Assembly: GCA_963706535.1 (NCBI GenBank)
Contig: CAVPMU010000012.1
Location: 62,001-126,000 of the forward strand
Reading direction: 5' to 3'
From: RPQJ01 sp963706535
GTDB taxonomy: Bacteria > Pseudomonadota > Gammaproteobacteria > Steroidobacterales > Steroidobacteraceae
DNA: 64,000 nt
Shown here: positions 9,148-18,291 of the stretch, in pieces
Position numbering within the stretch: the first letter of the stretch is position 1
How the letters are laid out: each line of letters starts with the position of its first letter
Notes under the pieces: generated by a model
Databases searched by the model: none
What the model was told of the DNA's origin: nothing
What the model saw: the letters and a program-made list of their open reading frames with translations, nothing else
Position numbers and translations under genes: made by a program

Positions 9148-10350
9148 TTACCGTCCGCCCATCACTGCGACGTAGTCCGTCGCCCAGCGGCTGTACGGTA
9201 CGCAGGTGCCCTGCGCGCAGGCCGCCTCCGGCGTGCGCCAGAAGTGGATCCGGTCGAAATTGTCGAAGCCGTTCGTGGCGCAGCCCTGCTCGCCGAGCAG
9301 CGCGTTGCCCGTGCAGGCGGCGGGCACGGCCGGCACCGAGCCGAACCATGCGGCCAGGTCGCCCTGCACCTTCGCGTTCAACGACCACTCCATCCACTTG
9401 TACGCGCAGTTGGGGTGCTTCGCGTCCGTGGCGAGCATGGTCGTATCCGCCCAGCCCGTCGCGCCTTCCGCGGGCACGGTGCTCGCGATCGGCTGGCCGT
9501 TGGCGACCAGCGTATTCGCCTGGAAGGGCCAGGAACCCGAGGCGACGATGCCCTCGGTCGTGAACTCCTGCACCTGCACGTTCGCGTCGTGCCAGTAGCG
9601 CTGCACCAGCGGATGCTGCTTGCGCAGCACGTCGAGCGCGGCGGTGTACTGAGCCTCGTTCAGCTCGTAGGGGTTCGTGATGCCGAGGCCGGGCTTCGTC
9701 GCCATCAGGTAGAGCGCCGCATCCGCGATGTAGATCGGGCCGTCGTAGGCCTGGATGCGTCCCTTGTTGCTCTTGCCGTCGGGCAGCTTCTGTTCCTCGA
9801 AGACCACCGACCACGAGGTCGGCGCGGTCTTGAACACCTGCGTGTTGTACATGAGCACGTTCGGCCCCCACTGGTAGGGCGTGCCGTAGTGCTTGCCGTC
9901 GACGAAGTGCCAGGGCGCTTCCTTGAGGCGCTCGTCGACGTTCGCGAAGCTCGGGATGCGCGTGACATCGACCGGCTGCACCGTGCCCCCGCGGATCAGG
10001 CGGATCGACGCGTCGCCCGAGGCCGTGACGAGGTCATAGCCGCCCTGCGTCATCAGCGAGACCATCTCGTCGGACGTACCGGCCGTCTTGACGTTCACCT
10101 TGCAGCCCGTGTCCGACTCGAACGGCGTGACCCAGTCGTAGCCCTTGTCGGTCTCGCCGCGCTCGATGTAACCGGGCCAGGCGACGATGTCGACCTGTCC
10201 CTCGAGTGTCTCGGCAGCCGCAGTAGCAGCCGCCTCGGTGGGCGGCGGCGGCGCCTGTTCTTCCTTCTTCTTCGCGCAACCGGCGACTGCGAACGCAAAG
10301 GCAACGGCGAGTACCAGACGCTGGTCCAGCGCCTTCGATGTGAGCGACAT
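9148..10350 (-). CDS. ydcS: polyamine ABC transporter substrate-binding lipoprotein
   Basis: This 400-residue extracytoplasmic solute-binding protein delivers polyamine to the YdcTUV transporter. The start at 10350 has an AGGGGG ribosome site, and the N-terminus (LAVAFAFAVAGC) is a lipoprotein signal with the lipid-anchored Cys near residue 24. The mature part is strikingly like E. coli YdcS: VDIVAWPGYIERGETDKGYD, TSDEMVSLMTQGGYDLVTAS and the ending VAVMGGR. E. coli YdcS has also been reported to have poly-hydroxybutyrate-related activity, which is notable given the PHA synthase at 49-51 kb, but nothing here shows that. It is the first gene of the operon. Confidence 0.93.
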   Translation of the reverse strand: MSLTSKALDQRLVLAVAFAFAVAGCAKKKEEQAPPPPTEAAATAAAETLEGQVDIVAWPGYIERGETDKGYDWVTPFESDTGCKVNVKTAGTSDEMVSLMTQGGYDLVTASGDASIRLIRGGTVQPVDVTRIPSFANVDERLKEAPWHFVDGKHYGTPYQWGPNVLMYNTQVFKTAPTSWSVVFEEQKLPDGKSNKGRIQAYDGPIYIADAALYLMATKPGLGITNPYELNEAQYTAALDVLRKQHPLVQRYWHDANVQVQEFTTEGIVASGSWPFQANTLVANGQPIASTVPAEGATGWADTTMLATDAKHPNCAYKWMEWSLNAKVQGDLAAWFGSVPAVPAACTGNALLGEQGCATNGFDNFDRIHFWRTPEAACAQGTCVPYSRWATDYVAVMGGR

Positions 10351-10397
10351 GGCAAGCCCCCTGCTGTTATGAGGTGTGTGGATTCTATCGCTACGGA

Positions 10398-10979
10398 TCA
10401 CCGGCGGTGCATCCGCAATTCGAAGTGGATGCGGACCTCGTCGCCGACGAGGCTGGTGTCCCCCCACTCGCCCCGGCCGACGCCGAAGTCCAGCCGGCGG
10501 ATGGTCGTGCCCCCGATCATGCCGGCCGCGGTGTCCCCGGCGGCCGGCTGGAACCGGAAGGGCAGGCGCACCTCGCGCGTCACGTCCCGGATCGTGAGCC
10601 GGCCGCGGGCCTCGTAGCGGTCGCCCCCCAGTGCGACGAACCGGTCCGCCTCGAACCGGGCGGTCGGCCAGCGGGTCGCGGCGAAGAAGTCGTTGCCGGC
10701 CAGGGTCTGGTCGCGGTCCTTGTCGCCCGTGGCGGCGGACCCGGTCTCGATCTCGACCTGGAACCGGCTCCCCGCGAGGTCGGCAGGGTCGAAGGCGATC
10801 TCGGCCCGGAAGCGCTGGAAAGTCCCGTCGAACTCGCCCCCGGCCTGGGTGGCCGTAAAGTCGAGCCGGCTGCCGGCGGGGTCGATGGCCCAGGAGGTTG
10901 CAGCGTGGGTCACGCCCGAGAAGTCGAGCAGCAGCAAGGCGCAGGTCGCCATCCAGGCCTGCCGCTGCCCGTCCACCAC
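10398..10979 (-). CDS. YceI family periplasmic protein
   Basis: About 193 residues with a signal peptide ending near VTHA and a YceI lipocalin-like barrel that binds polyisoprenoid-type lipids. Typical blocks are TSWAIDPAGSRLDFTATQAG at the start of the mature protein and RLDFGVGRGEWGDTSLVGDEV near the end. I chose the GTG at 10979, which overlaps the TAG of the cytochrome b561 gene and gives the signal peptide a charged front; an ATG at 10952 would leave none. Pairing of YceI with cytochrome b561 is common and suggests a shared envelope redox or lipid-quinone role. Confidence 0.82.
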   Translation of the reverse strand: MVDGQRQAWMATCALLLLDFSGVTHAATSWAIDPAGSRLDFTATQAGGEFDGTFQRFRAEIAFDPADLAGSRFQVEIETGSAATGDKDRDQTLAGNDFFAATRWPTARFEADRFVALGGDRYEARGRLTIRDVTREVRLPFRFQPAAGDTAAGMIGGTTIRRLDFGVGRGEWGDTSLVGDEVRIHFELRMHRR

Positions 10980-11533
10980 TAGCGGCCCCGGGCGAAGGGC
11001 AGCATCCGCCGCAGCGTGTCGTCCTTCTGGATGAAGTGGTGGTAGAGCGCGGCCAGCACGTGCACCACCGCGATCACGAGGATGGCGGTGAACAGGAACT
11101 CGTGCAGTTCCTCGTAGGTCTCGTGCATGCCTTCGTTCGGCGCCACGATTGCCGGGAACTGGAACAGCCCGAAGAACGTGACCGGGTAGTTGGCCGCGGA
11201 GGACATCATCCAGCCGCTGATCGGCTGGGCGAGGATCAGCAGATAGAGCAGCCCGTGGCCGGCCGCCGCGGCGACCTTCTGCAGCCGGGGCATGGTGACC
11301 GGGACCGGCTGGCCCTTGTTGACCGCTTTCCAGGCGATGCGCACCAGCGCGAGCCCGAGGATCAGCATGCCGAGCGACTTGTGGCGCGTGACCATCTCGA
11401 ACTTGCCGGGCCCGTCGGGCAGGTCCTCGGCCGCCTCGATGATGACGTACTGTGCAATGATCAGGACGACGATGGTCCAGTGCAGGAACTTGGCCAGGGC
11501 CCCATAGGTCGATTTCGTGTTGCGCCACTGCAT
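10979..11533 (-). CDS. cytochrome b561
   Basis: A 184-residue diheme cytochrome b561 with four membrane helices. Heme-ligand histidines are visible in KFLHWTIVV, TRHKSLGML, GHGLLYLL and VVHVLAALYHHF. The family moves electrons from quinol across or within the membrane. The ATG at 11533 (MQWRNTKSTYG) is the natural start; the longer frame upstream runs into the divergent lipoprotein gene. It is followed without a gap by a YceI gene. Confidence 0.88.
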   Translation of the reverse strand: MQWRNTKSTYGALAKFLHWTIVVLIIAQYVIIEAAEDLPDGPGKFEMVTRHKSLGMLILGLALVRIAWKAVNKGQPVPVTMPRLQKVAAAAGHGLLYLLILAQPISGWMMSSAANYPVTFFGLFQFPAIVAPNEGMHETYEELHEFLFTAILVIAVVHVLAALYHHFIQKDDTLRRMLPFARGR

Positions 11534-11567
11534 GATGCGATGCGTCCTCGTTGCGGGTGGAACCGCC

Positions 11568-12269
11568 ATGTTAACCCAGCGCGCCGTCGCGCTCGCTGCG
11601 TGCACCTGGACGCTGTCCAGTTGCATGCCGCGCCCGGTCGAGACGCCGGTACCCACTAGTTCGACCGTGGGTGGCGGGGTGGAAGTTCCCGCGGGTGCCG
11701 AAGCGCTGCGGGTCGATCCCGACCGCAGCGTGGTCACCATCCTGGTGCGCCGTGCCGGGGCGCTGGCCCGGCTCGGCCACAACCACGCGATCGTCTCCGC
11801 ATCGGAATCCGGCGTTGCCTGGATCGGGCGCGACCTCGCCGGCTCGGGCTTCGAGATCCGCCTGCCGGTGCAGGCCTTCGTCGTGGACGATCCGCAGGCA
11901 CGCGCGGGCGCGGGCCCCGAATTCGCCGAGCCGGTGTCGGACAGCGCACGCCAGGGCACCTACGCCAACATGCTGCGTGCGGAGGTGCTGGATGGTGCTC
12001 GATACCCCGAGGTGATCGTGAGTGCCCGCCGCGTGGACGGCAACTGGGACGACGCGACGGTGAAGGCGCGCGTCACCTTGCGTGGCGCCACCCGGGACGT
12101 CGACCTGCCGATCACCTTGCGACGCGAGCCGGCGACTCTCGGCGCAACGGGCGTCATGCGTATCCGCCAGACGGATTTCGGCATCACCCCGTTCAGCATC
12201 GCGGCCGGCGCCGTCCAGGTGGCCGACGAGCTGGAGGTGCGCTTCGAAATCGTCGCGCGTCGTCGCTAG
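11568..12269 (+). CDS. YceI-like lipoprotein
   Basis: A 233-residue protein with a likely lipoprotein signal (ALAACTWTLSSC) and a C-terminal YceI-like barrel: VDPDRSVVTILVRRAGALAR, LPVQAFVVDD and MRIRQTDFGITPFSIAAGAV. The start at 11568 is preferred over the longer frame from 11517, which would overlap the divergent cytochrome b561 start. Together with the YceI protein across the divergent promoter it gives two YceI paralogs flanking cytochrome b561. The ligand is unknown. Confidence 0.75.
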   Translation: MLTQRAVALAACTWTLSSCMPRPVETPVPTSSTVGGGVEVPAGAEALRVDPDRSVVTILVRRAGALARLGHNHAIVSASESGVAWIGRDLAGSGFEIRLPVQAFVVDDPQARAGAGPEFAEPVSDSARQGTYANMLRAEVLDGARYPEVIVSARRVDGNWDDATVKARVTLRGATRDVDLPITLRREPATLGATGVMRIRQTDFGITPFSIAAGAVQVADELEVRFEIVARRR

Positions 12270-12278
12270 CGGCGGTCG

Positions 12279-12995
12279 CTACTCGTTGCTCGTGGTGAGC
12301 ATGAACCACGTGCCCTCGGGGGCCTCGAGCAGCGCGTTGTCGCGGGAATTCATGCCGCGCGGCAGGCGATCGAGCAGCCGGTAGCCCTTCTCGCGCAGGT
12401 CGGCGATGCGCTCGGCCATTGCCGCGTGGGAAAAAGTGAGCACGGGTGAGCGCAGGTCCACGTCGTAGAGCCCGACGTTCAGGTCGCTGCCGGTGGCGAC
12501 GACCTTGGCGAACGGTGCGCGCACCGGGTCGAACGCGACGAAGCCGAGCGCGTCCCAGAAGGCGGTGGAACGCTCCAGGTCGGTAGTGGGGATGCCGAAC
12601 TCCTCGAAGTAGCCGAGGCGCGAGGCATGCGGGCCGCGGACCGGCGGCGGTGAGAACGTGCGGGCTTCCACCAGCGTCACGCGTTGCCCCGAGGGATCGA
12701 CGAACGCGAGCTCGTGGAACGCGTCCTCGCCGAGGCGGGCGGAGACGAACTCGATGCCGAGTGCCTCGAGGCGCGGCGCGTGGGTGGCGAGCCCGGGCTG
12801 CACCCACGTGAGCGCCGGCGCATCGATCGGCTCGCCGTGCAGGCCGAGGTGCAGGCGTCCGTCGGTGACCACTGCGTAGGGGTAGCTGCGCATGTCGCCG
12901 ACGGCGGCCTGCACGAAACCGAGCGACTCGTAGAAGGCGAGCGATTCCGGGACGTCCGGCGCGTGGACCGCGACCTCGAGGAATCGCCCGAGCAA
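12279..12995 (-). CDS. VOC family (glyoxalase/dioxygenase fold) protein
   Basis: A 238-residue protein with two tandem vicinal-oxygen-chelate modules, about residues 5-110 and 125-235. Each begins with a FLEVAVHAPDVPESLAFYES or FGIPTTDLERSTAFWDAL-type segment. The family includes glyoxalases, dioxygenases and resistance proteins. Candidate metal ligands are not complete enough to name a reaction. It begins with TTG, three bases after the ferrochelatase stop, so it is likely cotranscribed with hemH. Confidence 0.78.
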   Translation of the reverse strand: MLGRFLEVAVHAPDVPESLAFYESLGFVQAAVGDMRSYPYAVVTDGRLHLGLHGEPIDAPALTWVQPGLATHAPRLEALGIEFVSARLGEDAFHELAFVDPSGQRVTLVEARTFSPPPVRGPHASRLGYFEEFGIPTTDLERSTAFWDALGFVAFDPVRAPFAKVVATGSDLNVGLYDVDLRSPVLTFSHAAMAERIADLREKGYRLLDRLPRGMNSRDNALLEAPEGTWFMLTTSNE

Positions 12996-12998
12996 GGC

Positions 12999-14099
12999 TC
13001 AGCTCCTGGCGCCCATCGCGAGCGCCCGCTCGCGCGACCCCGCCCGTGCGGCTGCATCGTCGTCACGGCCGTCGAACTCCGGCCAACCCTGCGCGTGCTT
13101 CAGCACCAGCCGTTCGTAGAGGCTCACGTGCGCGTCGCCCGAGTTGAGGCAGGGCACGTAGTCGAAGGCCTCGCCGCCGTGCGCGAGGAACATCTCGCGA
13201 TTCTGCATGCTGATTTCCTCGAGCGTCTCGAGGCAGTCGGTCGCGAACCCGGGGCAGACGACGGTGACGCGCTTCGGGCCGGTGTGCGAATAGTCGTGCA
13301 GCAACAGGTCGACGTAGGGCTTGAGCCACTCTTCGCGACCGAAGCGTGACTGGAAACCGAGCGACCAGTCGCCCTCCGCAAGTCCGAGACGCGCGGCCAC
13401 GCGGTGCGCCGTGGCCTGGCAGAAACAGTGATACGGATCGCCGGCCAGGAAATAGCGCCCGGGGATCGAGTGGAACGAGAACAGCAGGTGCTTGCGGCCG
13501 TGCACCTGCCAGTGCGCCGTGACGCTGTCGGCGAGGGCCGCGATGTAGGCGTCCTCCTGCCAGTACTGGTTGACGACGCGCAGTTCCGGTATCCAGCGCC
13601 AGCGCGAGAGCTCGGCCGTGACGCGTTCGAAGATCGACGCGGTGGTCGTCGCGGAGTACTGCGGGTACATCGGCAGCAGCAGCACGCGCTGGACGTTGTC
13701 GCGTCGCATGCGCTCGAGTGCGCTCGTGATGGACGGATTGCCGTACGTCATCGCGAGCTCGACACGCACGCGATCGCCGAGTCGCTGCTTCAGTCGGCCA
13801 CCGACGGCGTCCGCGAGCCTGCGGGATTCGAGCAGCAGCGGCGATCCGTCCGGCGTCCAGACCTTCTGGTAGGCGTGGGCGCTGCGTTTCGGGCGCGTGC
13901 GCAGGATGATGCCGTGCAGGATCAGCCACCACAGCCAGCGCGGCTGCTCGATCACGCGCGGGTCCCACAGGAACTCGGCGAGGTAGCGGCGCACCGCCGC
14001 CGTCGTCGGCTCGTCGGGCGTGCCGAGGTTGACGAGCAGCACGCCCACACGTGCAGGGCTGCCGTGGACGTAATCCGGTGTGCCGATGTAGTCGGTCAT
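12999..14099 (-). CDS. hemH: ferrochelatase
   Basis: The 366-residue enzyme inserts Fe2+ into protoporphyrin IX, the last step of protoheme synthesis. Diagnostic blocks are VGVLLVNLGTPDEPTT at the N-terminus, the catalytic-His segment LLFSFHSIPGRYF, YHCFCQATAHRVA and VVCPGFATDCLETLEEI. Length and sequence fit the beta/gammaproteobacterial type. Heme supply fits the many heme proteins in this window (b561, cbb3 oxidase, FixL). The ATG at 14099 is clear. Confidence 0.95.
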   Translation of the reverse strand: MTDYIGTPDYVHGSPARVGVLLVNLGTPDEPTTAAVRRYLAEFLWDPRVIEQPRWLWWLILHGIILRTRPKRSAHAYQKVWTPDGSPLLLESRRLADAVGGRLKQRLGDRVRVELAMTYGNPSITSALERMRRDNVQRVLLLPMYPQYSATTTASIFERVTAELSRWRWIPELRVVNQYWQEDAYIAALADSVTAHWQVHGRKHLLFSFHSIPGRYFLAGDPYHCFCQATAHRVAARLGLAEGDWSLGFQSRFGREEWLKPYVDLLLHDYSHTGPKRVTVVCPGFATDCLETLEEISMQNREMFLAHGGEAFDYVPCLNSGDAHVSLYERLVLKHAQGWPEFDGRDDDAAARAGSRERALAMGARS

Positions 14100-14474
14100 G
14101 GCGGGCGACGATACCTTGTTTACCGCGTTGCGTCCCCTGTTCGCGGTCGGCTGGTCGCCGGTTGCGCGGTTCGTCCTTCGCCCGTTGCACGATTCGTCGA
14201 TGACTCACTCGCGCTGCGCCGGGCTCCACGACCGGTAGATCGAGTCCGCCTACCACGATCGAGGGCGGGAATACGGCTTTCGGAAGGTCACCGACAATGA
14301 GGGCGATGGTTCTGTCGATGTCCGCGTATCGCGTCGCCTCAGTGACGAAGTTGCCCGGAGTGCCCGCACCATGGCCGTGGAGCCACGGAAGCGCTGCTGC
14401 GGACGTCAATCCACCGGCCGCCGAGCCCGGCGCTCGTCGCGCGCCTGAGTCAGTTGCGACGAACCGTTCAGCGG
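14100..14474. other. gap of 375 bases without a supported gene
   Basis: This stretch lies between the hemH start and the 3' end of the MFS gene. It contains short open frames on both strands but none with a start, ribosome site or recognisable domain. On the minus strand one frame gives a protein-like segment (DRTIALIVGDLPKAVFPPS) with no start, which could be a decayed gene. The hemH promoter should lie near 14100-14170. Confidence 0.35.
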
Positions 14475-15674
14475 TCAGTGGCGTCCGCGTCCGGCCTCCA
14501 CCCGCGGAAACACATAAAGCATCCCGAGCGCGAGTACGCAGACCACGACGCAGAAGGTCAGCATCGGCAGCGCGGTATCCGTGGGGAAATGTCCCATCCA
14601 CTGCACGGCCGCCGCGCCGATGAGCTGCTGCAGGAACCCGACCGTGCTCGAGGCGACGCCAGCGTGCTGCGGGGCGAGGCTCACGGCGGTGGCGGTCACG
14701 TTCGGCAGCGCGAGCCCCTGCCCATAGGAAAGCACGGCCATCGGCAGGAACAACCACAACGGGTGCATCAGGCCGAGCGCCATGAAGACGAGGGCGATCA
14801 CGGCGCCGACAACCGTAAGCGAGGCGCCCACCAGCACCATCCAGTGCAGGTCGTGATGCGCGGTGAGCCGCCGCACCGACCAGTTGCCGAGGAAGTAGCC
14901 GCCGGCGATGAGCAGGTAATAGACGCCGAACTCCGTCGGTGGCCGGCCGAGCGCCGAGACCATGACGTAGGGCGTCAACGACAGCAGCACCAGGAAGGTC
15001 GCGTAGATCGCGGCGCCCTGCAGCAGCGCGCCGGTGAACATCGGCATGCGCAGCAGCGCCCAGGCGACGTGGGCCATCCCGCCGGCGCGCGGAGGCTGGA
15101 CCCCCGCGGGACGGGTCTCGGGTAACCGCCGCCAGACGACGAAGCCGAAGACCGTCGCAGCCAGCATGAGCACGCCGAAGACCGACCGCCAGCCGAGGCC
15201 CGCGGCCAGGAATCCGCCGAGCACCGGGGAGAGCGAATTGCCGAGCACGGCGACCATGGTGAGGCTCGCGAGCACCCGCACCATGCGCTCGATCGGGTAG
15301 CGGTCGACCACGATCGCGCGCGCCACCACCATGCCGGTCGCCGTTCCGAAAGCCTGGACGGCCCGGCCCAGGATGAGCCAGCCGAGCGTCGGCGCGAGCA
15401 GGCAGATGAGGGCGCCCGCCATGTGGACGGCGAGGCCGGCCAGGATGGCATTGCGCCGACCGTATCGGTCGGCAATCGGTCCCCAGGCGAGGAGGCCGAA
15501 CGAGAACGTGACCAGCGCGACCGAGAAGGTCGATTGCACCTCGGCGACGGAGGCGCCGAAGTATTCGCGGACGAAGGGCAGGGCGGGAAGGTAGAGGTTG
15601 GTCGTGACCGGACCGAGCGCCGTCACTGCCGCGAGCAGGTAGAGCAGCGCCCGGTCCGAGATCGCCGGTCTCAA
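14475..15674 (-). CDS. Bcr/CflA-type MFS drug efflux transporter
   Basis: A 399-residue major facilitator with twelve helices. The start (LLAAVTALGPVTTNLYLPAL) and the motif-A loop (WGPIADRYGRRNAIL) are characteristic of the Bcr/CflA drug-proton antiporter group. It begins with TTG that overlaps the gabD stop by 4 bp (TTGA), placing it as third gene of the dienelactone hydrolase-gabD-MFS operon. The exported compound is unknown. Confidence 0.85.
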   Translation of the reverse strand: MRPAISDRALLYLLAAVTALGPVTTNLYLPALPFVREYFGASVAEVQSTFSVALVTFSFGLLAWGPIADRYGRRNAILAGLAVHMAGALICLLAPTLGWLILGRAVQAFGTATGMVVARAIVVDRYPIERMVRVLASLTMVAVLGNSLSPVLGGFLAAGLGWRSVFGVLMLAATVFGFVVWRRLPETRPAGVQPPRAGGMAHVAWALLRMPMFTGALLQGAAIYATFLVLLSLTPYVMVSALGRPPTEFGVYYLLIAGGYFLGNWSVRRLTAHHDLHWMVLVGASLTVVGAVIALVFMALGLMHPLWLFLPMAVLSYGQGLALPNVTATAVSLAPQHAGVASSTVGFLQQLIGAAAVQWMGHFPTDTALPMLTFCVVVCVLALGMLYVFPRVEAGRGRH

Positions 15675-17143
15675 GCTTCGATGCCGCCTATGCAGAGATA
15701 CTTGAGTTCGGTGTAGTCGAGGATGCCGTACTTCGAGCCTTCGCGGCCGGTGCCCGACTCCTTCACGCCGCCGAACGGCGCCACCTCGGTCGAGATGAGC
15801 CCGGTGTTGAGCCCCACGATGCCGTACTCGAGGCCCTCCGCGACGCGCCAGGCCCGCGCGAGGTCACGCGTGTAGAAGTAGGAGGCGAGGCCGAACTCGG
15901 TGTCGTTCGCCATGCGGATCGCTTCCTTTTCGTCCTTGAAGCTGAACACGGGGGCGACCGGACCGAAGGTCTCCTCGCGCGCCACCATCATGTTCGGTTT
16001 CACGTGCGTGATGATCGTGGGCTCGAAGAAAGTGCCGCCGAGCTCGTGGCGGTGGCCGCCGAGCGCGACCCTGGCGCCTTTCGCGACCGCGTCCGCGATG
16101 TGCTCCTCCACCTTCGCCACGGCCTTCGCGTCGATCAGCGGGCCCTGCTCCGTCGGACCCTGCAAGCCGTCGCCGACGCGCAGCTTGCGCACCGCGTCCG
16201 CCAGCTTGGCGACGAACGCGTCGTACACGCCTTCCTGCACCAGGAGCCGGTTGGCGCACACGCAGGTCTGTCCGGTGTTGCGGTACTTGCTCGCGATGGC
16301 GCCCTGCACGGCCGCGTCGAGGTCCGCGTCGTCGAACACGATGAAGGGCGCGTTGCCGCCGAGCTCGAGCGACACCTTCTTCAGCGTGCCCGCGCACTGC
16401 TGCATCAGCTTCTTGCCGATCTCGGTGGAACCCGTGAAGGTCAGCTTGCGGACGATCGGGTTCGAGGTCATCTCGCCACCGATGGCGCTGGCGGACCCCG
16501 TGACCACGCTGAACACGCCGTTCGGGATGCCGGCGCGCGCCGCGAGCTCCGCCATGGCGAGCGCGGAATATGGCGTCTGCGTCGCGGGCTTGCACACGAA
16601 CGTGCAGCCAGCCGCGAGCGCGGGGCCGGCCTTGCGCGTGATCATCGCGGCCGGGAAGTTCCACGGCGTGATCGCCGCGACGACGCCGATCGGCTGGCGC
16701 AGCACCAGGATGCGCTTGTCCGGCTGGTGGCCGGGGATGACGTCGCCGTAGACGCGTTTGCCTTCCTCGGCGAACCACTCGATGAACGACGCGGCATAGG
16801 CCACTTCACCGCGCGCCTCCGCCAGCGGCTTGCCCTGCTCCGCGGTCATGATCGTGGCGAGGTCGTCCACGTTGGCGAGCATCAGGTCGTTCCAGCGCCG
16901 CAGGATGGTCGCGCGTTCCTTGGCGGTCTTCGCTGCCCACGCCGGCATGGCGGCCGAGGCGGCCTCGATTGCGCGGCGCGTCTCGGCAACCCCGAACTGC
17001 GGCACCGTGCCGATGGTCTCGCCGGTGGCGGGATTGGTCACCTCGACCTTGCCGCCGGTGTCCGCATCCATCCAGGCGCCGTCGACGTAGCACTGTTGCC
17101 GCAGCAGCGCGGCGTCCTTGAGAGCAATGGTCATGTCGGTCAC
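15671..17143 (-). CDS. gabD: succinate-semialdehyde dehydrogenase (NAD(P)+)
   Basis: A 490-residue aldehyde dehydrogenase of the GabD type, oxidising succinate semialdehyde to succinate at the end of GABA breakdown. The catalytic Cys is in NTGQTCVCANR and the Glu in SLELGGNAPFIVFDDADLDA; the C-terminus FGGVKESGTGREGSKYGILDY is typical. It starts with GTG at 17143 overlapping the upstream hydrolase stop by 4 bp (an ATG at 17134 is possible). With PatD at 5-6 kb it gives two of the steps from putrescine to the TCA cycle; no GABA transaminase is present here. Confidence 0.9.
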   Translation of the reverse strand: MTDMTIALKDAALLRQQCYVDGAWMDADTGGKVEVTNPATGETIGTVPQFGVAETRRAIEAASAAMPAWAAKTAKERATILRRWNDLMLANVDDLATIMTAEQGKPLAEARGEVAYAASFIEWFAEEGKRVYGDVIPGHQPDKRILVLRQPIGVVAAITPWNFPAAMITRKAGPALAAGCTFVCKPATQTPYSALAMAELAARAGIPNGVFSVVTGSASAIGGEMTSNPIVRKLTFTGSTEIGKKLMQQCAGTLKKVSLELGGNAPFIVFDDADLDAAVQGAIASKYRNTGQTCVCANRLLVQEGVYDAFVAKLADAVRKLRVGDGLQGPTEQGPLIDAKAVAKVEEHIADAVAKGARVALGGHRHELGGTFFEPTIITHVKPNMMVAREETFGPVAPVFSFKDEKEAIRMANDTEFGLASYFYTRDLARAWRVAEGLEYGIVGLNTGLISTEVAPFGGVKESGTGREGSKYGILDYTELKYLCIGGIEA

Positions 17144-17802
17144 CCCAGGTGGCGGTGGAAGAAGTCGAGCGAGCGCTCGAAGGCGAGGCGCGCGCTGGCG
17201 GGTTCGAACGAAGAACGGTCGGTGCAGTTGAAGCCGTGGTCCGCGGGGTAGAGGTGGTACTCACCCCCGGGGAATGCGTTGCGGATCCTCTCGACGTTGG
17301 ACATCGGGATGTACGTGTCCTTCTCGCCGAAATGGAACATCACCGGGCAGCGCGGCGTCTCGGGCAGCAGCTGCGCGGTGCCGCCACCGTAGTAGACGAC
17401 GCCGGCGGCGATGTTGGTGCGGCAGGCCGACAGGTAGGTGACTCGGCCGCCCCAGCAGTAGCCAACCATGCCGACCTTGCCGGCGTGTGCGACCGCGTCG
17501 ACGGCGGCGTTGACGTTGGCGATCACGCCCTCGTTGGTCGTCTTCGCCATCAGCGCGACGCCGGCCTGCATGTCGGCCGCGTCATAGCCGAGGTTCACGT
17601 CCTTCTGCTGCCGATCGAACAGGGCGGGCGCGATGACGAGGTAGCCCTCCTCGGCGTACTGCTCGGCCACCCGGCGGATGTGCGAGTTGACGCCGAAGAT
17701 CTCCTGGACCACGACGATGGCGCCGCGCGGCTGTCCCTCTGGCTTGACGAGGTAGGCGGATAGCGTGTGGCCGTCGGCGGCTCTCAGTTGCAGCGTGCTC
17801 AT
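17140..17802 (-). CDS. dienelactone hydrolase family protein
   Basis: A 220-residue alpha/beta hydrolase of the dienelactone hydrolase family. The catalytic triad is visible as Cys116 (GYCWGG), Asp162 (GEKDTYIP) and His189 (PADHGFNC), with Glu34 in VVQEIFG as in the classical enzyme. It is cytoplasmic, with no signal peptide. Classical members open dienelactones in chloroaromatic degradation, but no such pathway is seen here, so a general ester or lactone substrate is more likely. It is first in an operon with gabD. Confidence 0.88.
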   Translation of the reverse strand: MSTLQLRAADGHTLSAYLVKPEGQPRGAIVVVQEIFGVNSHIRRVAEQYAEEGYLVIAPALFDRQQKDVNLGYDAADMQAGVALMAKTTNEGVIANVNAAVDAVAHAGKVGMVGYCWGGRVTYLSACRTNIAAGVVYYGGGTAQLLPETPRCPVMFHFGEKDTYIPMSNVERIRNAFPGGEYHLYPADHGFNCTDRSSFEPASARLAFERSLDFFHRHLG

Positions 17803-17874
17803 GATGGGCTCCAGCGGGCGGAAGTTCGTTCAGGGAAGACTGCCAAGGATATCAGGACCCCGGCCCAGCGCTGG

Positions 17875-18291
17875 TCAGGGCACCACGACGCGCAGGAAAC
17901 CAAGCTTCGCATAGGCGATGATCTGCTCGTCCCGCGTTGCCAGTGCAACGCCCAGGGTGCGCGCGGTTGCGATCAGGAATCGGTCCGCCGGGTCTCCGTG
18001 AGGCTCGCCCGGGAGCAGGGTGCTCTCGACCGCCGTGGCCGCATCCAGCGGGGCGAGGCGGATGCCGGGAACGGCGAGGGCCCTGTCGACCCAGTCGCGA
18101 AACGGCACTGCGAGTTGGATGCGCCCCCGCGCACTGTGCATGCCAATCTCCCAGACCGAGATCGCCGACACCAGCAGGCCATCCCCTTTGCGCGCATCCT
18201 CGAGCTTGCGGACCGCCGCGGGCCGCAGGCGATCGGCGACGCCCTCGGCATACCAGAGCAAGATGTGCGTATCGAGCAGCAGCGCGCTCAT
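17875..18291 (-). CDS. type II toxin, PIN-domain ribonuclease (VapC type)
   Basis: A 138-residue PIN-domain protein, the toxin of a type II toxin-antitoxin pair that cleaves RNA. The metal-binding acidic residues are visible: Asp7 (LLLDTHILLWY), Glu48 (SVWEIGM), Asp103 (HGDPADRFLIATA) and Asp121 (ATRDEQI). The HGDPADR segment is typical of the VapC group near E. coli YhcE-like proteins. The ATG at 18291 overlaps the antitoxin stop by 4 bp (ATGA). The pair probably autoregulates through the palindrome at 18595-18615. Confidence 0.9.
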   Translation of the reverse strand: MSALLLDTHILLWYAEGVADRLRPAAVRKLEDARKGDGLLVSAISVWEIGMHSARGRIQLAVPFRDWVDRALAVPGIRLAPLDAATAVESTLLPGEPHGDPADRFLIATARTLGVALATRDEQIIAYAKLGFLRVVVP

